Shown one piece after another: positions 8,529-15,808 of a stretch of 45,789 nt of DNA; position 1 is the first letter of the stretch, and every line of letters begins with the position of its first letter. The position numbers were made by a program, and so were the translations under genes. Source of the DNA: Deltaproteobacteria bacterium. Its GTDB lineage: Bacteria > Desulfobacterota > Desulfomonilia > UBA1062. The stretch lies in assembly GCA_018436855.1 (NCBI GenBank), contig JAHDKO010000090.1, positions 1 through 45,789 of the forward strand. The letters are read 5' to 3'. The notes beneath the pieces are model-generated. The model worked only from the letters and a program-made list of their open reading frames with translations. It was not told where the DNA came from and made no database searches.

Positions 8529-10837
8529 CCTGCCTGACCCTGCAAGCCGAACCGCTCGGCCCACCTTCTGTCGGCCATGATCTCCTGAATGTCCTTGAGG
8601 CTCGGGCGGGACAGGAGGATCTCTGCGTATTCCCGGGCGTCGTCGAGGCTGATGCGGGAGATGCTCTCCTGGAGCCGCGGCAGGAATTGCGGGTCCACGC
8701 TGAACCGGCGGATGCCGATGCCCAGGAGGAAGGGCAGATGGATCGTTTCGTGAGCCATCTCGCCGCAGATGGAGATGTCCTTTCCCTTGTTCCGGGCGAT
8801 CTCCACGATGCGCTTCAGGCCCCTGAGCACGGAGGGATGGTGTGAGGCATAGTATCTGGACACCCGCTGGTTGGCCCTGTCAACGGCCAGCATATACTGC
8901 ACGAAGTCGTTGGTGCCGATTGAAAAGAAATCGGCCGCGTCCGACAGCTCTTCCATGATCTCGACCACGGACGGCAGCTCGATCATCATGCCGATGGAAG
9001 GCTTGTCGCAGACAGTGACCTGCTCTCGGGAGAGCTCGTCCAGAGATTCGAGAACGACCTGCCTGGCCTCCAGAAACTCATCGAGCGAAGAGATCATGGG
9101 GAACATGATACGCACGTCACAGGCATCGGCCGCGGCCCGGAGGATGGCCCTGACCTGGGCGGCGAAGATGTCCCTGCGACTCAGCAGAAAGCGGATGGAT
9201 CTCAGGCCCAGCTCCGGGTTGGCCTCCGGGGCGGCGTCCAGGTAGGGGAGCACTTTTTCGCCGCCCACATCGAGGGTGCGGATGATGACCGGCCTGCCTT
9301 TCATCTCGTCGAACAGGCGCTTGTAGATCAGGTATTGCTCGGTCTCGGAAGGAAAGGCCGACCGGATGAGAAAGGGAAACTCGGTCCGGTAGAGTCCCAC
9401 CCCTTCCGCTTTGAGGTCCCGGGCAAGGGGCACCTCGCTGAGCAGATTGATGTTTGCCAGGAGCCTGACCCGCACGCCGTCTTTCGTTCTGGTCTGTGCG
9501 GAGACATCCGTGGATTTCCGGGCAGCCATATTCCGGGCCTTTTCGCGCTCCCGGAACTGCCTGACGATCTTCTGGGGAGGGTTCACATAGATGTCTCCCG
9601 CATAGGCATCCATGAGCACAGGCGTATCTTCCGGCAGCAGCAGGAGTTCATCCCTCTCGGACATGAGCAGGGGAATCTTCAGAGATCGCGAGAGAATGGA
9701 CACATGGGCGGTGGTGCCGCCTCCCACCAGGATGATGCCCTGGACATTGTCGGCCACGAGCCTGAGGATGTCCGAGGGAAAGAGCCGGCCTGCAACCATG
9801 ATGCGGTTCACGCCGGAGGAGGCGTCGTGATGGCCCGCCTTTCTCATGTTGCGCATGATCCGGAAGACCAGGTCCTCGATGTCGTTGACCTTTTCGCGGA
9901 TATACTCGTGAGGGCTGGAAAGGAGCAGGGCGGTGTAGTGCGATGCAACCTGCGAGAGCGCACGGGCTGGAGGCGTACCCTCTTCGATCAGCCGGATCAT
10001 CCTGCCCGTGAAGCTCTCGTCCTTGAGCATCATGAAGTGGGTGGTGAAGATGAGCGATGCGCTTTCGGGAAGCCTCCTGGCGAAGCCCGACTGCAGGGCC
10101 TGGAGCTGCTCGGAGGTGGCATCCAGCGCCATGCGGAAATCCTCCGGCGTCAGGGCTGCGTCATCGGGCAGGGGTTCCAGCAAATGCTGTGCGCCGCCCT
10201 TCCGATAGACAGCGGCAGGCGCGTAGGCATAGCCTTCGGACGCTATCGCGGCACGGAGAACCGTGCCCGGGGGAATGGCCTGTGGTTCGGGTCCGGCACC
10301 CCCGTCCCGGTGCATGTCCATGATCATCCGGGCGTTTTCGATGGCCGTGCCGAGCTGCGAGGATGCGGCGAGCAGGGCCATGATGTCGGACTCGTCAAAG
10401 GCATCGGGCTTCTCATGCCTGACCTCCAGGGCGCCGATCCGCACCGGCCCCCGATGGATGGGTACCACCAGCGAAGACTGATACACGTTTTCGGGGTCAG
10501 GCTCGAAGTGCACGAGCGAGGGGCTTCTGTCGACGATGCCCTCGCACACGGGTTTGAGCTGGCTCACGCAATGCCCCACCAGACCCTCCCCCACCCCGAT
10601 CCGGGTCCTGCCTGAGGTCTCGGGTCCGGTGCTCGCCGCGAGGTACAGCTCGCCGGAGGGTTCGTCGTAGAGATATATGGAGCACACTTGGGCGCCCAGG
10701 TGGCGGGCCACCATCTCTGCCGAGTGTTTCAGGAAATCGTCAACCGTGAGTGTGCTCACCAGCAGGGCGGTCAACTCGTTCATGTCGGAGAACAGGTGCA
10801 GGTGGTTGCATTTTCCCCGGTTCTTTGTTCTGGTCAT
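8516..10837 (-). CDS. ptsP: PtsP, GAF-domain phosphoenolpyruvate-protein phosphotransferase (Enzyme I-Ntr)
   Basis: 773 residues. It takes phosphate from PEP and feeds the nitrogen-type phosphotransferase relay (NPr and PtsN), a cytoplasmic regulatory cascade rather than sugar uptake. An N-terminal GAF domain (about 15-172) is followed by the Enzyme I phosphohistidine region with His378 in GGGTTAHVSILSRS. The PEP-binding barrel carries GLYRTEFPFL, SIGTNDFVQYMLAVDR and the catalytic cysteine in SICGEMAHE. The length and GAF-plus-Enzyme I order match PtsP rather than PtsI. No HPr, NPr or PtsN gene lies in the window. The ribosome site before the first ATG is modest (GGGAG about eleven bases away). 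The 3' end overlaps rpsD on the other strand. Confidence 0.95.
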   Translation of the reverse strand: MTRTKNRGKCNHLHLFSDMNELTALLVSTLTVDDFLKHSAEMVARHLGAQVCSIYLYDEPSGELYLAASTGPETSGRTRIGVGEGLVGHCVSQLKPVCEGIVDRSPSLVHFEPDPENVYQSSLVVPIHRGPVRIGALEVRHEKPDAFDESDIMALLAASSQLGTAIENARMIMDMHRDGGAGPEPQAIPPGTVLRAAIASEGYAYAPAAVYRKGGAQHLLEPLPDDAALTPEDFRMALDATSEQLQALQSGFARRLPESASLIFTTHFMMLKDESFTGRMIRLIEEGTPPARALSQVASHYTALLLSSPHEYIREKVNDIEDLVFRIMRNMRKAGHHDASSGVNRIMVAGRLFPSDILRLVADNVQGIILVGGGTTAHVSILSRSLKIPLLMSERDELLLLPEDTPVLMDAYAGDIYVNPPQKIVRQFREREKARNMAARKSTDVSAQTRTKDGVRVRLLANINLLSEVPLARDLKAEGVGLYRTEFPFLIRSAFPSETEQYLIYKRLFDEMKGRPVIIRTLDVGGEKVLPYLDAAPEANPELGLRSIRFLLSRRDIFAAQVRAILRAAADACDVRIMFPMISSLDEFLEARQVVLESLDELSREQVTVCDKPSIGMMIELPSVVEIMEELSDAADFFSIGTNDFVQYMLAVDRANQRVSRYYASHHPSVLRGLKRIVEIARNKGKDISICGEMAHETIHLPFLLGIGIRRFSVDPQFLPRLQESISRISLDDAREYAEILLSRPSLKDIQEIMADRRWAERFGLQGQAGYRE

Positions 10838-10862
10838 GGGTTTTTCTGCTCCCTGTTGAATA

Positions 10863-10882
10863 ATCTATGCATACTTATAGAT
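10863..10882. promoter_or_regulatory. Inverted repeat upstream of ptsP, possible operator
   Basis: ATCTAT (10863-10868) and ATAGAT (10877-10882) are reverse complements separated by eight bases, in an AT-rich island about 26 bases upstream of the ptsP start. Its position suits a promoter or operator. No regulator can be named. Confidence 0.3.
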
Positions 10883-11130
10883 AATGAAAAAAGGAAAAGG
10901 ATGTAAGCGGGGGCAATGCATCACGGGGCTGCTTGGCACGTCGGCGCCCGGTGCAGGCGCACTCGGCTCATTCGGCGGGGTGAAAAAGATCTTTCGGAGC
11001 CGGCCCCCAGTGTGCAAGGATAGGGGCGGGTACGCGTGTATGGGGGCATCCCGCCCGCCGGTCAAAGAGAAAGGGGCAGGGATCAGGGGGCGGAAACCGG
11101 GCAGGGAGCGCCCCTGGAGCAGGAGGAAAC

Positions 11131-12180
11131 ATGGCAGCGGTAGAGGATGTTATTTTTCTCGGAGCAGGGGCATCGGCGTCGGAAGGAGCCCCGGTGCAGA
11201 AGGATCTCTTTCTCGAGTTCTTCCGGACCGACCGGACACGCCGCAGTCATCCCGCCGGCATCGGCAGGCTCGAGCGGTTTTTCCGGGATTTCTTCGGCAT
11301 TGACGTGAGAGATGCCTTGTCCGACACGATGTTCCCCTCATTCGAAGAAACACTGGGTATTCTGGAGATTGCCATGGACCGCGGTGAGAGTTTCAAGGGA
11401 TATTCGGTCGCATCGGGCACCCCGGATGTCCAGACCATCCGGGAGGACCTGATCTTCCTCATCGCCCTGGTACTCAACCGGACGCTCCGCAACCCCAGGG
11501 GCCACCACCGGGAGCTGGTGAACAGGCTGGACGCGGAGGGGAGAATGCTGCGCACCGCATTCATATCGCTGAATTACGACATCCTCATCGACAACGCGCT
11601 GACCGAGATGCACCCGGACATCGACATCGACTATGGCGTTGAGTTCACGAACTATCACAGGGAGCGCGACTGGAAGGTTCCCAGAAAAGAGCGGTCGGTG
11701 TTTCTCCTCAAGATCCACGGCTCGCTCAACTGGCTCTACTGCCCCACCTGTATCTCTCTCACGCTCACCCCGCACGAGCGCGAAATGACCCGGCTCGTCG
11801 AGCATGCTGTCCCGTGCGAGCAGTGCGGCATGCCCATGACGCCCATCATCACACCGCCCACCTATCTCAAAGGTTTGACGAACTATTTTTTGCACCAGAT
11901 CATGCACGCCTCGTCCGAGGTTCTCCGGAACGCCCGGAGGATCATTTTCTGCGGATATTCGTTTCCCGATGCGGATCTGCTCGTCAGGTACATGCTCAAA
12001 CGTTTGGAGCTGAACTATGACCCCAGGCCGGATATCCTGGTGCTCAACAGCTACGAGGGAAAGAGGCAGACGAGCAAGATCATGGAAGAACAGCGGTACA
12101 AACGCTTTTTCCGCCACAAGGAGCAGGTGCGTTATCTTGACATGACCTTTTCCGACTTCTGCCGCAACGGCGTGGGGTGA
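11131..12180 (+). CDS. SIR2-like NAD-binding domain protein
   Basis: A 349-residue stand-alone SIR2-fold protein. Visible hallmarks are the N-terminal NAD-binding loop FLGAGAS (9-15), an Asn-x-Asp motif in SLNYD (146-150), the catalytic-type histidine in KIHGSLNW (His196), a zinc-ribbon pair CPTC (204/207) and CEQC (229/232), and FCGYSFPDADLL near 273. Family members are NAD-dependent deacylases or NAD hydrolases, the latter common in anti-phage systems. Here both catalytic-type residues and the zinc site are kept, so an active enzyme is likely. The start has GGAGG at good spacing. There is no effector, helicase, STAND or Argonaute partner: neighbours are ptsP and a pseudogene. Substrate unknown; a defence role is possible but not supported by context. 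Confidence 0.88.
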   Translation: MAAVEDVIFLGAGASASEGAPVQKDLFLEFFRTDRTRRSHPAGIGRLERFFRDFFGIDVRDALSDTMFPSFEETLGILEIAMDRGESFKGYSVASGTPDVQTIREDLIFLIALVLNRTLRNPRGHHRELVNRLDAEGRMLRTAFISLNYDILIDNALTEMHPDIDIDYGVEFTNYHRERDWKVPRKERSVFLLKIHGSLNWLYCPTCISLTLTPHEREMTRLVEHAVPCEQCGMPMTPIITPPTYLKGLTNYFLHQIMHASSEVLRNARRIIFCGYSFPDADLLVRYMLKRLELNYDPRPDILVLNSYEGKRQTSKIMEEQRYKRFFRHKEQVRYLDMTFSDFCRNGVG

Positions 12181-12247
12181 GGCCGGGAAAGACGTATCGA
12201 GTGAACATATGAGCACGCAAACGTATGAAAAACAAGGGTGAGGCCCG

Positions 12248-12748
12248 GTGAAGGTGGTCTGTGTCCAGCTGTCCGTGCAGTCTCACGACTATGGTTATTC
12301 CCTTGAAAACATTCCCCAGGCGGCAGGACACCTCAAGGGCTGCGCCGCCCGGGATCTTCCTGACGTATAGGTCGAGATCTGTCCCCGCGATCTCGCATCC
12401 CTGGGTGGAGACGCCGCCGTCCTTGAGTGGATCGAGAACCGGGAACCTGAGATTGCGGGCTTTTCCTGCTACCTCTGGAACGTCGAGCGCAGCCTCAGGC
12501 TGTGCAGGAGTATCAGGCAGCGGATCGAGGGAACGCGGATCGTCCCGGGCGGGCACGAGGTGAGCCCGTACAACGGCCTGCTCGCACACGCCTCATTCGA
12601 CGCAGCGGTCCATGGTGAGGGCGAAGAGACCTTCAGCGCTCTTCCGGCCGCCTGGTTCTCGACCCCGGGCAGGGGAGGAGAATGTCCCTGTCAACCGCAT
12701 AGGCCAGGCCTTGGCCAGCGGAGTATCCGTGCGACCGGGAGTTCATGA
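12248..12748 (+). pseudogene. Decayed B12-binding-domain radical SAM protein (N-terminal remnant)
   Basis: Reading from a GTG at 12248, the frame gives an N-terminus (VVCVQLSVQSHDYGYSLENI, then PQAAGHLKG) typical of cobalamin-binding radical SAM proteins. It then meets an in-frame TAG at 12368-12370 and resumes in the same frame with EICPRDLASLGG, IENREPEIAGFSCYLWN, the family motif PGGHEVSPYN and VHGEGEETF. After about 12655 the similarity stops and the frame closes at 12748, with no radical SAM CxxxCxxC core. The gene therefore carries a nonsense codon and has lost most of its C-terminus. The intact family is related to DUF4080-type radical SAM enzymes. It lies 67 bases after the SIR2-like gene. 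Confidence 0.75.
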
Positions 12749-12851
12749 CCACGGGGGAACGCGCTGTGGACGACCGGACCTGACCGGCCGCGCCTCTTTC
12801 TCTTGGCATTTCTCCGCCATACTTCAAAAAGAATTTCATTGCCTTGCTAAG

Positions 12852-12882
12852 ATGTATTTGATACATGCCTTTATAAGCTTAT
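12852..12882. promoter_or_regulatory. Paired palindromes in the tupA upstream region, candidate operator
   Basis: ATGTAT (12852-12857) and ATACAT (12861-12866) form a perfect inverted repeat around TTG. Six bases later ATAAGCTTAT (12873-12882) is a perfect ten-base palindrome. Both sit in an AT-rich island about 90-120 bases before tupA, next to a -10-like CATAAT (12889-12894). Tungstate and molybdate transport genes are commonly controlled by ModE- or TunR-type regulators; whether either binds here is inference. Confidence 0.4.
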
Positions 12883-12969
12883 TTATTCATAATAGTCCCG
12901 CAATCAGTCCTTATGGAATCCATGCCGTGACCCAACAGGATTGATCGCAAAAAAAGGGGAGGAAAAGAT

Positions 12970-13812
12970 ATGAAAAGAAGGATTTTTTCCGGCTTACTGG
13001 CACTGGGCGTTGCAGCTGTTCTGATTACCGGAGCAGGGGTTTCCCATGCCCAGGACAAGGGGACCCTGCTCATGGCGACCACCACGAGCACCGACAACAC
13101 CGGTCTGCTCGAATATCTCGCGCCCAAGTTCAAGGAGGACACCGGCATCGAGCTCCTGTGGGTCGCGGTCGGGACCGGTGCGGCGCTGGCCCTGGGAGAA
13201 AACTGTGACGTGAGCGTGCTCCTGGTCCATGCACCGGACGCTGAGAAGGAGTATATCGAAAAGGGGTATGGCACGGAGCGCACCCAGATCATGTATAACG
13301 ACTACGTGATCCTGGGGCCCAAGGACGATCCTGCCAAGGTCAAGGGCAAGAGCGTGACGGAAGCGCTCCAGACCATCCGGCAGCAGAAGGTCCGTTTCGC
13401 AAGCCGGGGCGACAATTCAGGAACCCACAAGGCCGAGCTGGATCTCTGGAAACGGGCCGGCATCCAGACTCCCGACCGGGAGTCATGGTATCTGGCGACT
13501 GGCCAGGGCATGATCAACACCATCAACATCGCTGCCGAGCAGAACGCCTACACCCTGGCCGACCGCGGCACCTTCATCAAGTATGAGGACAACTTTAAAG
13601 GCAACCCGCCGCTGGTGATCCTGGTCGAGGGCGAGAAGGAGCTGAGAAACCAGTACAGCGTGATCCCGGTCAACCCCGAGAGGTGCCCTAACGCAAAGTA
13701 CGATCTCGCCAGGGAGTTCGCCCAGTGGATGGCCTCCGACAAGACGCAGAAGCTCATCGCCGATTTCAAGCTCTTGGACAAACAGCTCTTCTATCCCAAC
13801 GCAGGAGAGTAG
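12970..13812 (+). CDS. tupA: Tungstate ABC transporter, substrate-binding protein TupA
   Basis: Periplasmic tungstate-binding protein of 280 residues. A signal peptide is clear (KRR, hydrophobic core, cleavage after SHA near residue 27). The mature protein opens with the TupA signature MATTTSTDNTGLLEYLAPKF, followed by AVGTGAALALG, DVSVLLVHAPDAEKEYIEKG and MYNDYVILGPKDDPA. It also has FASRGDNSGTHKAELDLW and WYLATGQGM. These set it apart from ModA and from sulfate-binding proteins. A strong ribosome site (GGGGAGG) precedes the ATG. It heads a three-gene operon with the permease 14 bases downstream. Tungsten supply fits an anaerobe with aldehyde oxidoreductases or formate dehydrogenases, none of which lie in the window. 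Confidence 0.95.
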   Translation: MKRRIFSGLLALGVAAVLITGAGVSHAQDKGTLLMATTTSTDNTGLLEYLAPKFKEDTGIELLWVAVGTGAALALGENCDVSVLLVHAPDAEKEYIEKGYGTERTQIMYNDYVILGPKDDPAKVKGKSVTEALQTIRQQKVRFASRGDNSGTHKAELDLWKRAGIQTPDRESWYLATGQGMINTINIAAEQNAYTLADRGTFIKYEDNFKGNPPLVILVEGEKELRNQYSVIPVNPERCPNAKYDLAREFAQWMASDKTQKLIADFKLLDKQLFYPNAGE

Positions 13813-13826
13813 ATCCTTAAGAAATC

Positions 13827-14519
13827 ATGGATTATATATGGCAGGGCCTGCAGCAGGCAGCGGTTCTTCTTTTCACGCTCGACCAGGAAACCTACTCGGC
13901 GGTCATCACCACGCTGAAGGTCACCTTCCTGTCAATCACCCTGAGCGTCATCATCGGGGTCCCCCTGGGATTTCTGCTCGGGTACTTCCATTTCCCGGGC
14001 AAGAGGCAGCTGCGGATGGTCGTGGACACCCTCCTGGCTCTTCCCACCGTGGTGGTGGGGCTGCTGGTCTATGCCTTCATCTCGCAAAGGGGGCCCCTGG
14101 GGTGGACCAACCTCCTGTACACCGTTCCGGGCATTGCCATCGCAGAGGTATTTCTGATCCTTCCCATCGTGATCTCGCTCACGGCCACGGCCATCGAAGG
14201 GCTTGACCGCAGACTCCGGGCCACCCTGAGATCCCTGGGTGCCGGCAGGGTGCAGCTCGCCATGACCTCCCTGCACGAGGCGAGGTTCGCCGTGCTCATC
14301 GCCGGGATCACGGCATACGGCAGGGCCATCTCCGAGGTGGGGATCGCGATGATGATCGGCGGCAACATCAAGTGGTATACCAGGACCATGACCACGGCCA
14401 TCACCCTGGAGACCGGCAAGGGGCAGTTCTCCATGGGGATCGCGCTGGGGGTGGTCCTGCTCCTCATCGTGTTCGCGCTAAACGGCGCGCTCGTGCTCCT
14501 GAGAAGGAGAACGAGATGA
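13827..14519 (+). CDS. tupB: Tungstate ABC transporter, permease TupB
   Basis: Inner-membrane permease of 230 residues with about five or six hydrophobic segments. The cytoplasmic coupling motif is read as SLHEARFAVLIAGITAYGRAI, the EAA-loop region that contacts the ATPase. TTLKVTFLSITLSVIIGVPLG and DTLLALPTVVVGLLVYAFIS are typical of molybdate/tungstate-type permeases. It follows tupA after 14 bases, and its stop codon overlaps the tupC start (ATGA), so the two are translationally coupled. Confidence 0.93.
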   Translation: MDYIWQGLQQAAVLLFTLDQETYSAVITTLKVTFLSITLSVIIGVPLGFLLGYFHFPGKRQLRMVVDTLLALPTVVVGLLVYAFISQRGPLGWTNLLYTVPGIAIAEVFLILPIVISLTATAIEGLDRRLRATLRSLGAGRVQLAMTSLHEARFAVLIAGITAYGRAISEVGIAMMIGGNIKWYTRTMTTAITLETGKGQFSMGIALGVVLLLIVFALNGALVLLRRRTR

Positions 14520-15538
14520 ACGAACCGCTCTATCGGGTGGAAAATCTCAAGTACTCGTACGGGATGCATTTCGACTTGGATGTCCAGGAGCTCGTCATCC
14601 AGCACGGCGAGTCCCTGGGGATCGTGGGCCCCAACGGCAGCGGAAAGAGCACCCTGCTCAACCTGCTGGCATTCATCGATGCCCCGGATACCGGGACGAT
14701 CTATTTCGAAGGGGTGCCGGCCGGCCCGGACAGCCTCGAGGCCAGAAGAGGCGTGACCATGCTGCTCCAGGTGTCGTACCTGCTCAAGCGAACGGTTTTC
14801 GAGAATGTGGCCTACGGGTTGAGGCTCAGGGGGGAGATGCGGGATGCGGGCGAGCGTGTCCGCGAGGCCTTGAGCTGGGTGGGCCTGGCGCCGGATAAGT
14901 TCGCCCGCCGGATGTGGCACCAGCTTTCGGGGGGTGAGGCGCAGCGGGTCGCTCTTGCCTCCAGGCTCGTGCTCAGGCCCAAGGTCCTGGTCCTGGACGA
15001 GCCCACGGCGAGCGTGGACCGCCAGAGCTCCTATCTCATCAAGGAAGCGATCGACAGAAGCCGCCGGATGTTCAACACCTCGCTCATTATCGTGAGCCAC
15101 GATTATCTCTGGCTCAACACGGTGGCCGACAAGCTCGTGAGGATGGAGGAGGGCCGGCTCATAGAGTATGTGGCCGGCAACGTCATTCACGGCCCCTGGG
15201 AAGAAACCGGGGAAAGACTCTTCGCTAAACACCTCTCCGACGGGCAGGTCGTCCTGAGCGTCCGGGGAACCAGTCTGGAATCCAGCGCGATCCTGAATCC
15301 TTCCACCATCACCATCGCGTTGGATCCGCCGCACAGGGAGTCTGCGCAGAACATTCTCAAGGGGAAGATCAGCAACATGAGCGATGAGGCTAATACCGAG
15401 AACGTCCTCGTGGAGGTGGTGGTGGCGCAGATCCACCTCAATGTCCGGATCACCAAGAGCTCGGCCGTACGGCTTCAGCTCGTGCCCGGCAAGGAGGTGT
15501 GGGTGGTTTTCAAGGCGACATCCCTCCAGTGGGTCTGA
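14516..15538 (+). CDS. tupC: Tungstate ABC transporter, ATP-binding protein TupC with C-terminal TOBE-like domain
   Basis: Cytoplasmic ATPase of 340 residues. Walker A is GPNGSGKST, the Q-loop region is TMLLQVSYL, the signature is LSGGEAQRVALA, Walker B is VLVLDEPTASVD and the switch histidine is in IIVSHDYLW. The last 100 residues (NILKGKISNMSDE ... VEVVVAQIHLNVRITKSSAV ... LVPGKEVWVVFKA) form a TOBE/Mop-like oxyanion-binding domain, as in ModC, which may allow feedback inhibition by tungstate. The ATG at 14516 overlaps the tupB stop. Longer in-frame extensions upstream run over tupB and are not real. This is the last gene of the operon. Confidence 0.93.
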   Translation: MNEPLYRVENLKYSYGMHFDLDVQELVIQHGESLGIVGPNGSGKSTLLNLLAFIDAPDTGTIYFEGVPAGPDSLEARRGVTMLLQVSYLLKRTVFENVAYGLRLRGEMRDAGERVREALSWVGLAPDKFARRMWHQLSGGEAQRVALASRLVLRPKVLVLDEPTASVDRQSSYLIKEAIDRSRRMFNTSLIIVSHDYLWLNTVADKLVRMEEGRLIEYVAGNVIHGPWEETGERLFAKHLSDGQVVLSVRGTSLESSAILNPSTITIALDPPHRESAQNILKGKISNMSDEANTENVLVEVVVAQIHLNVRITKSSAVRLQLVPGKEVWVVFKATSLQWV

Positions 15539-15624
15539 CAGGCCCTGATCCCGGCTGCCGTCTTCACTGGGGTGCATGATTTCCGCGATGCCGGAAGCAT
15601 GTCCTGGCACTGGATTTTTCTGGT

Positions 15625-15648
15625 GTTATTATTATATTCTATAATAAC
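15625..15648. promoter_or_regulatory. AT-rich inverted repeat upstream of the DUF4382 lipoprotein
   Basis: GTTATTA (15625-15631) and TAATAAC (15642-15648) are perfect reverse complements. An overlapping pair, TTATTATA (15629-15636) and TATAATAA (15640-15647), is also perfect. It lies in the 270-base gap between tupC and the lipoprotein gene. An operator is the simplest reading; the regulator is unknown. Confidence 0.35.
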
Positions 15649-15808
15649 GGGTCAGGCTGATCAGGGAACAGGACCTTCTCACCGGCGGTTTCTCGTGCGC
15701 CCTTTCGACATTCTTCGTCTCTGACCTTTCTTGCGTACAGGTGTCTTCCCCTCAACCGGGATTTGCAATGAGATCGGGTGCTGTCCTGCATGCGTTCGGG
15801 AGGAGGTT

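Noticed and set aside
11131-12748. Anti-phage defence island around the SIR2-like gene
   Set aside because: No partner effector, restriction, helicase or integrase gene nearby; neighbours are housekeeping genes.
14372-14515. N-terminal extension of the tungstate ATPase
   Set aside because: The extension lies in tupB in another frame; the ATPase domain begins at MNEPLYRVENL with a tupB stop overlap.
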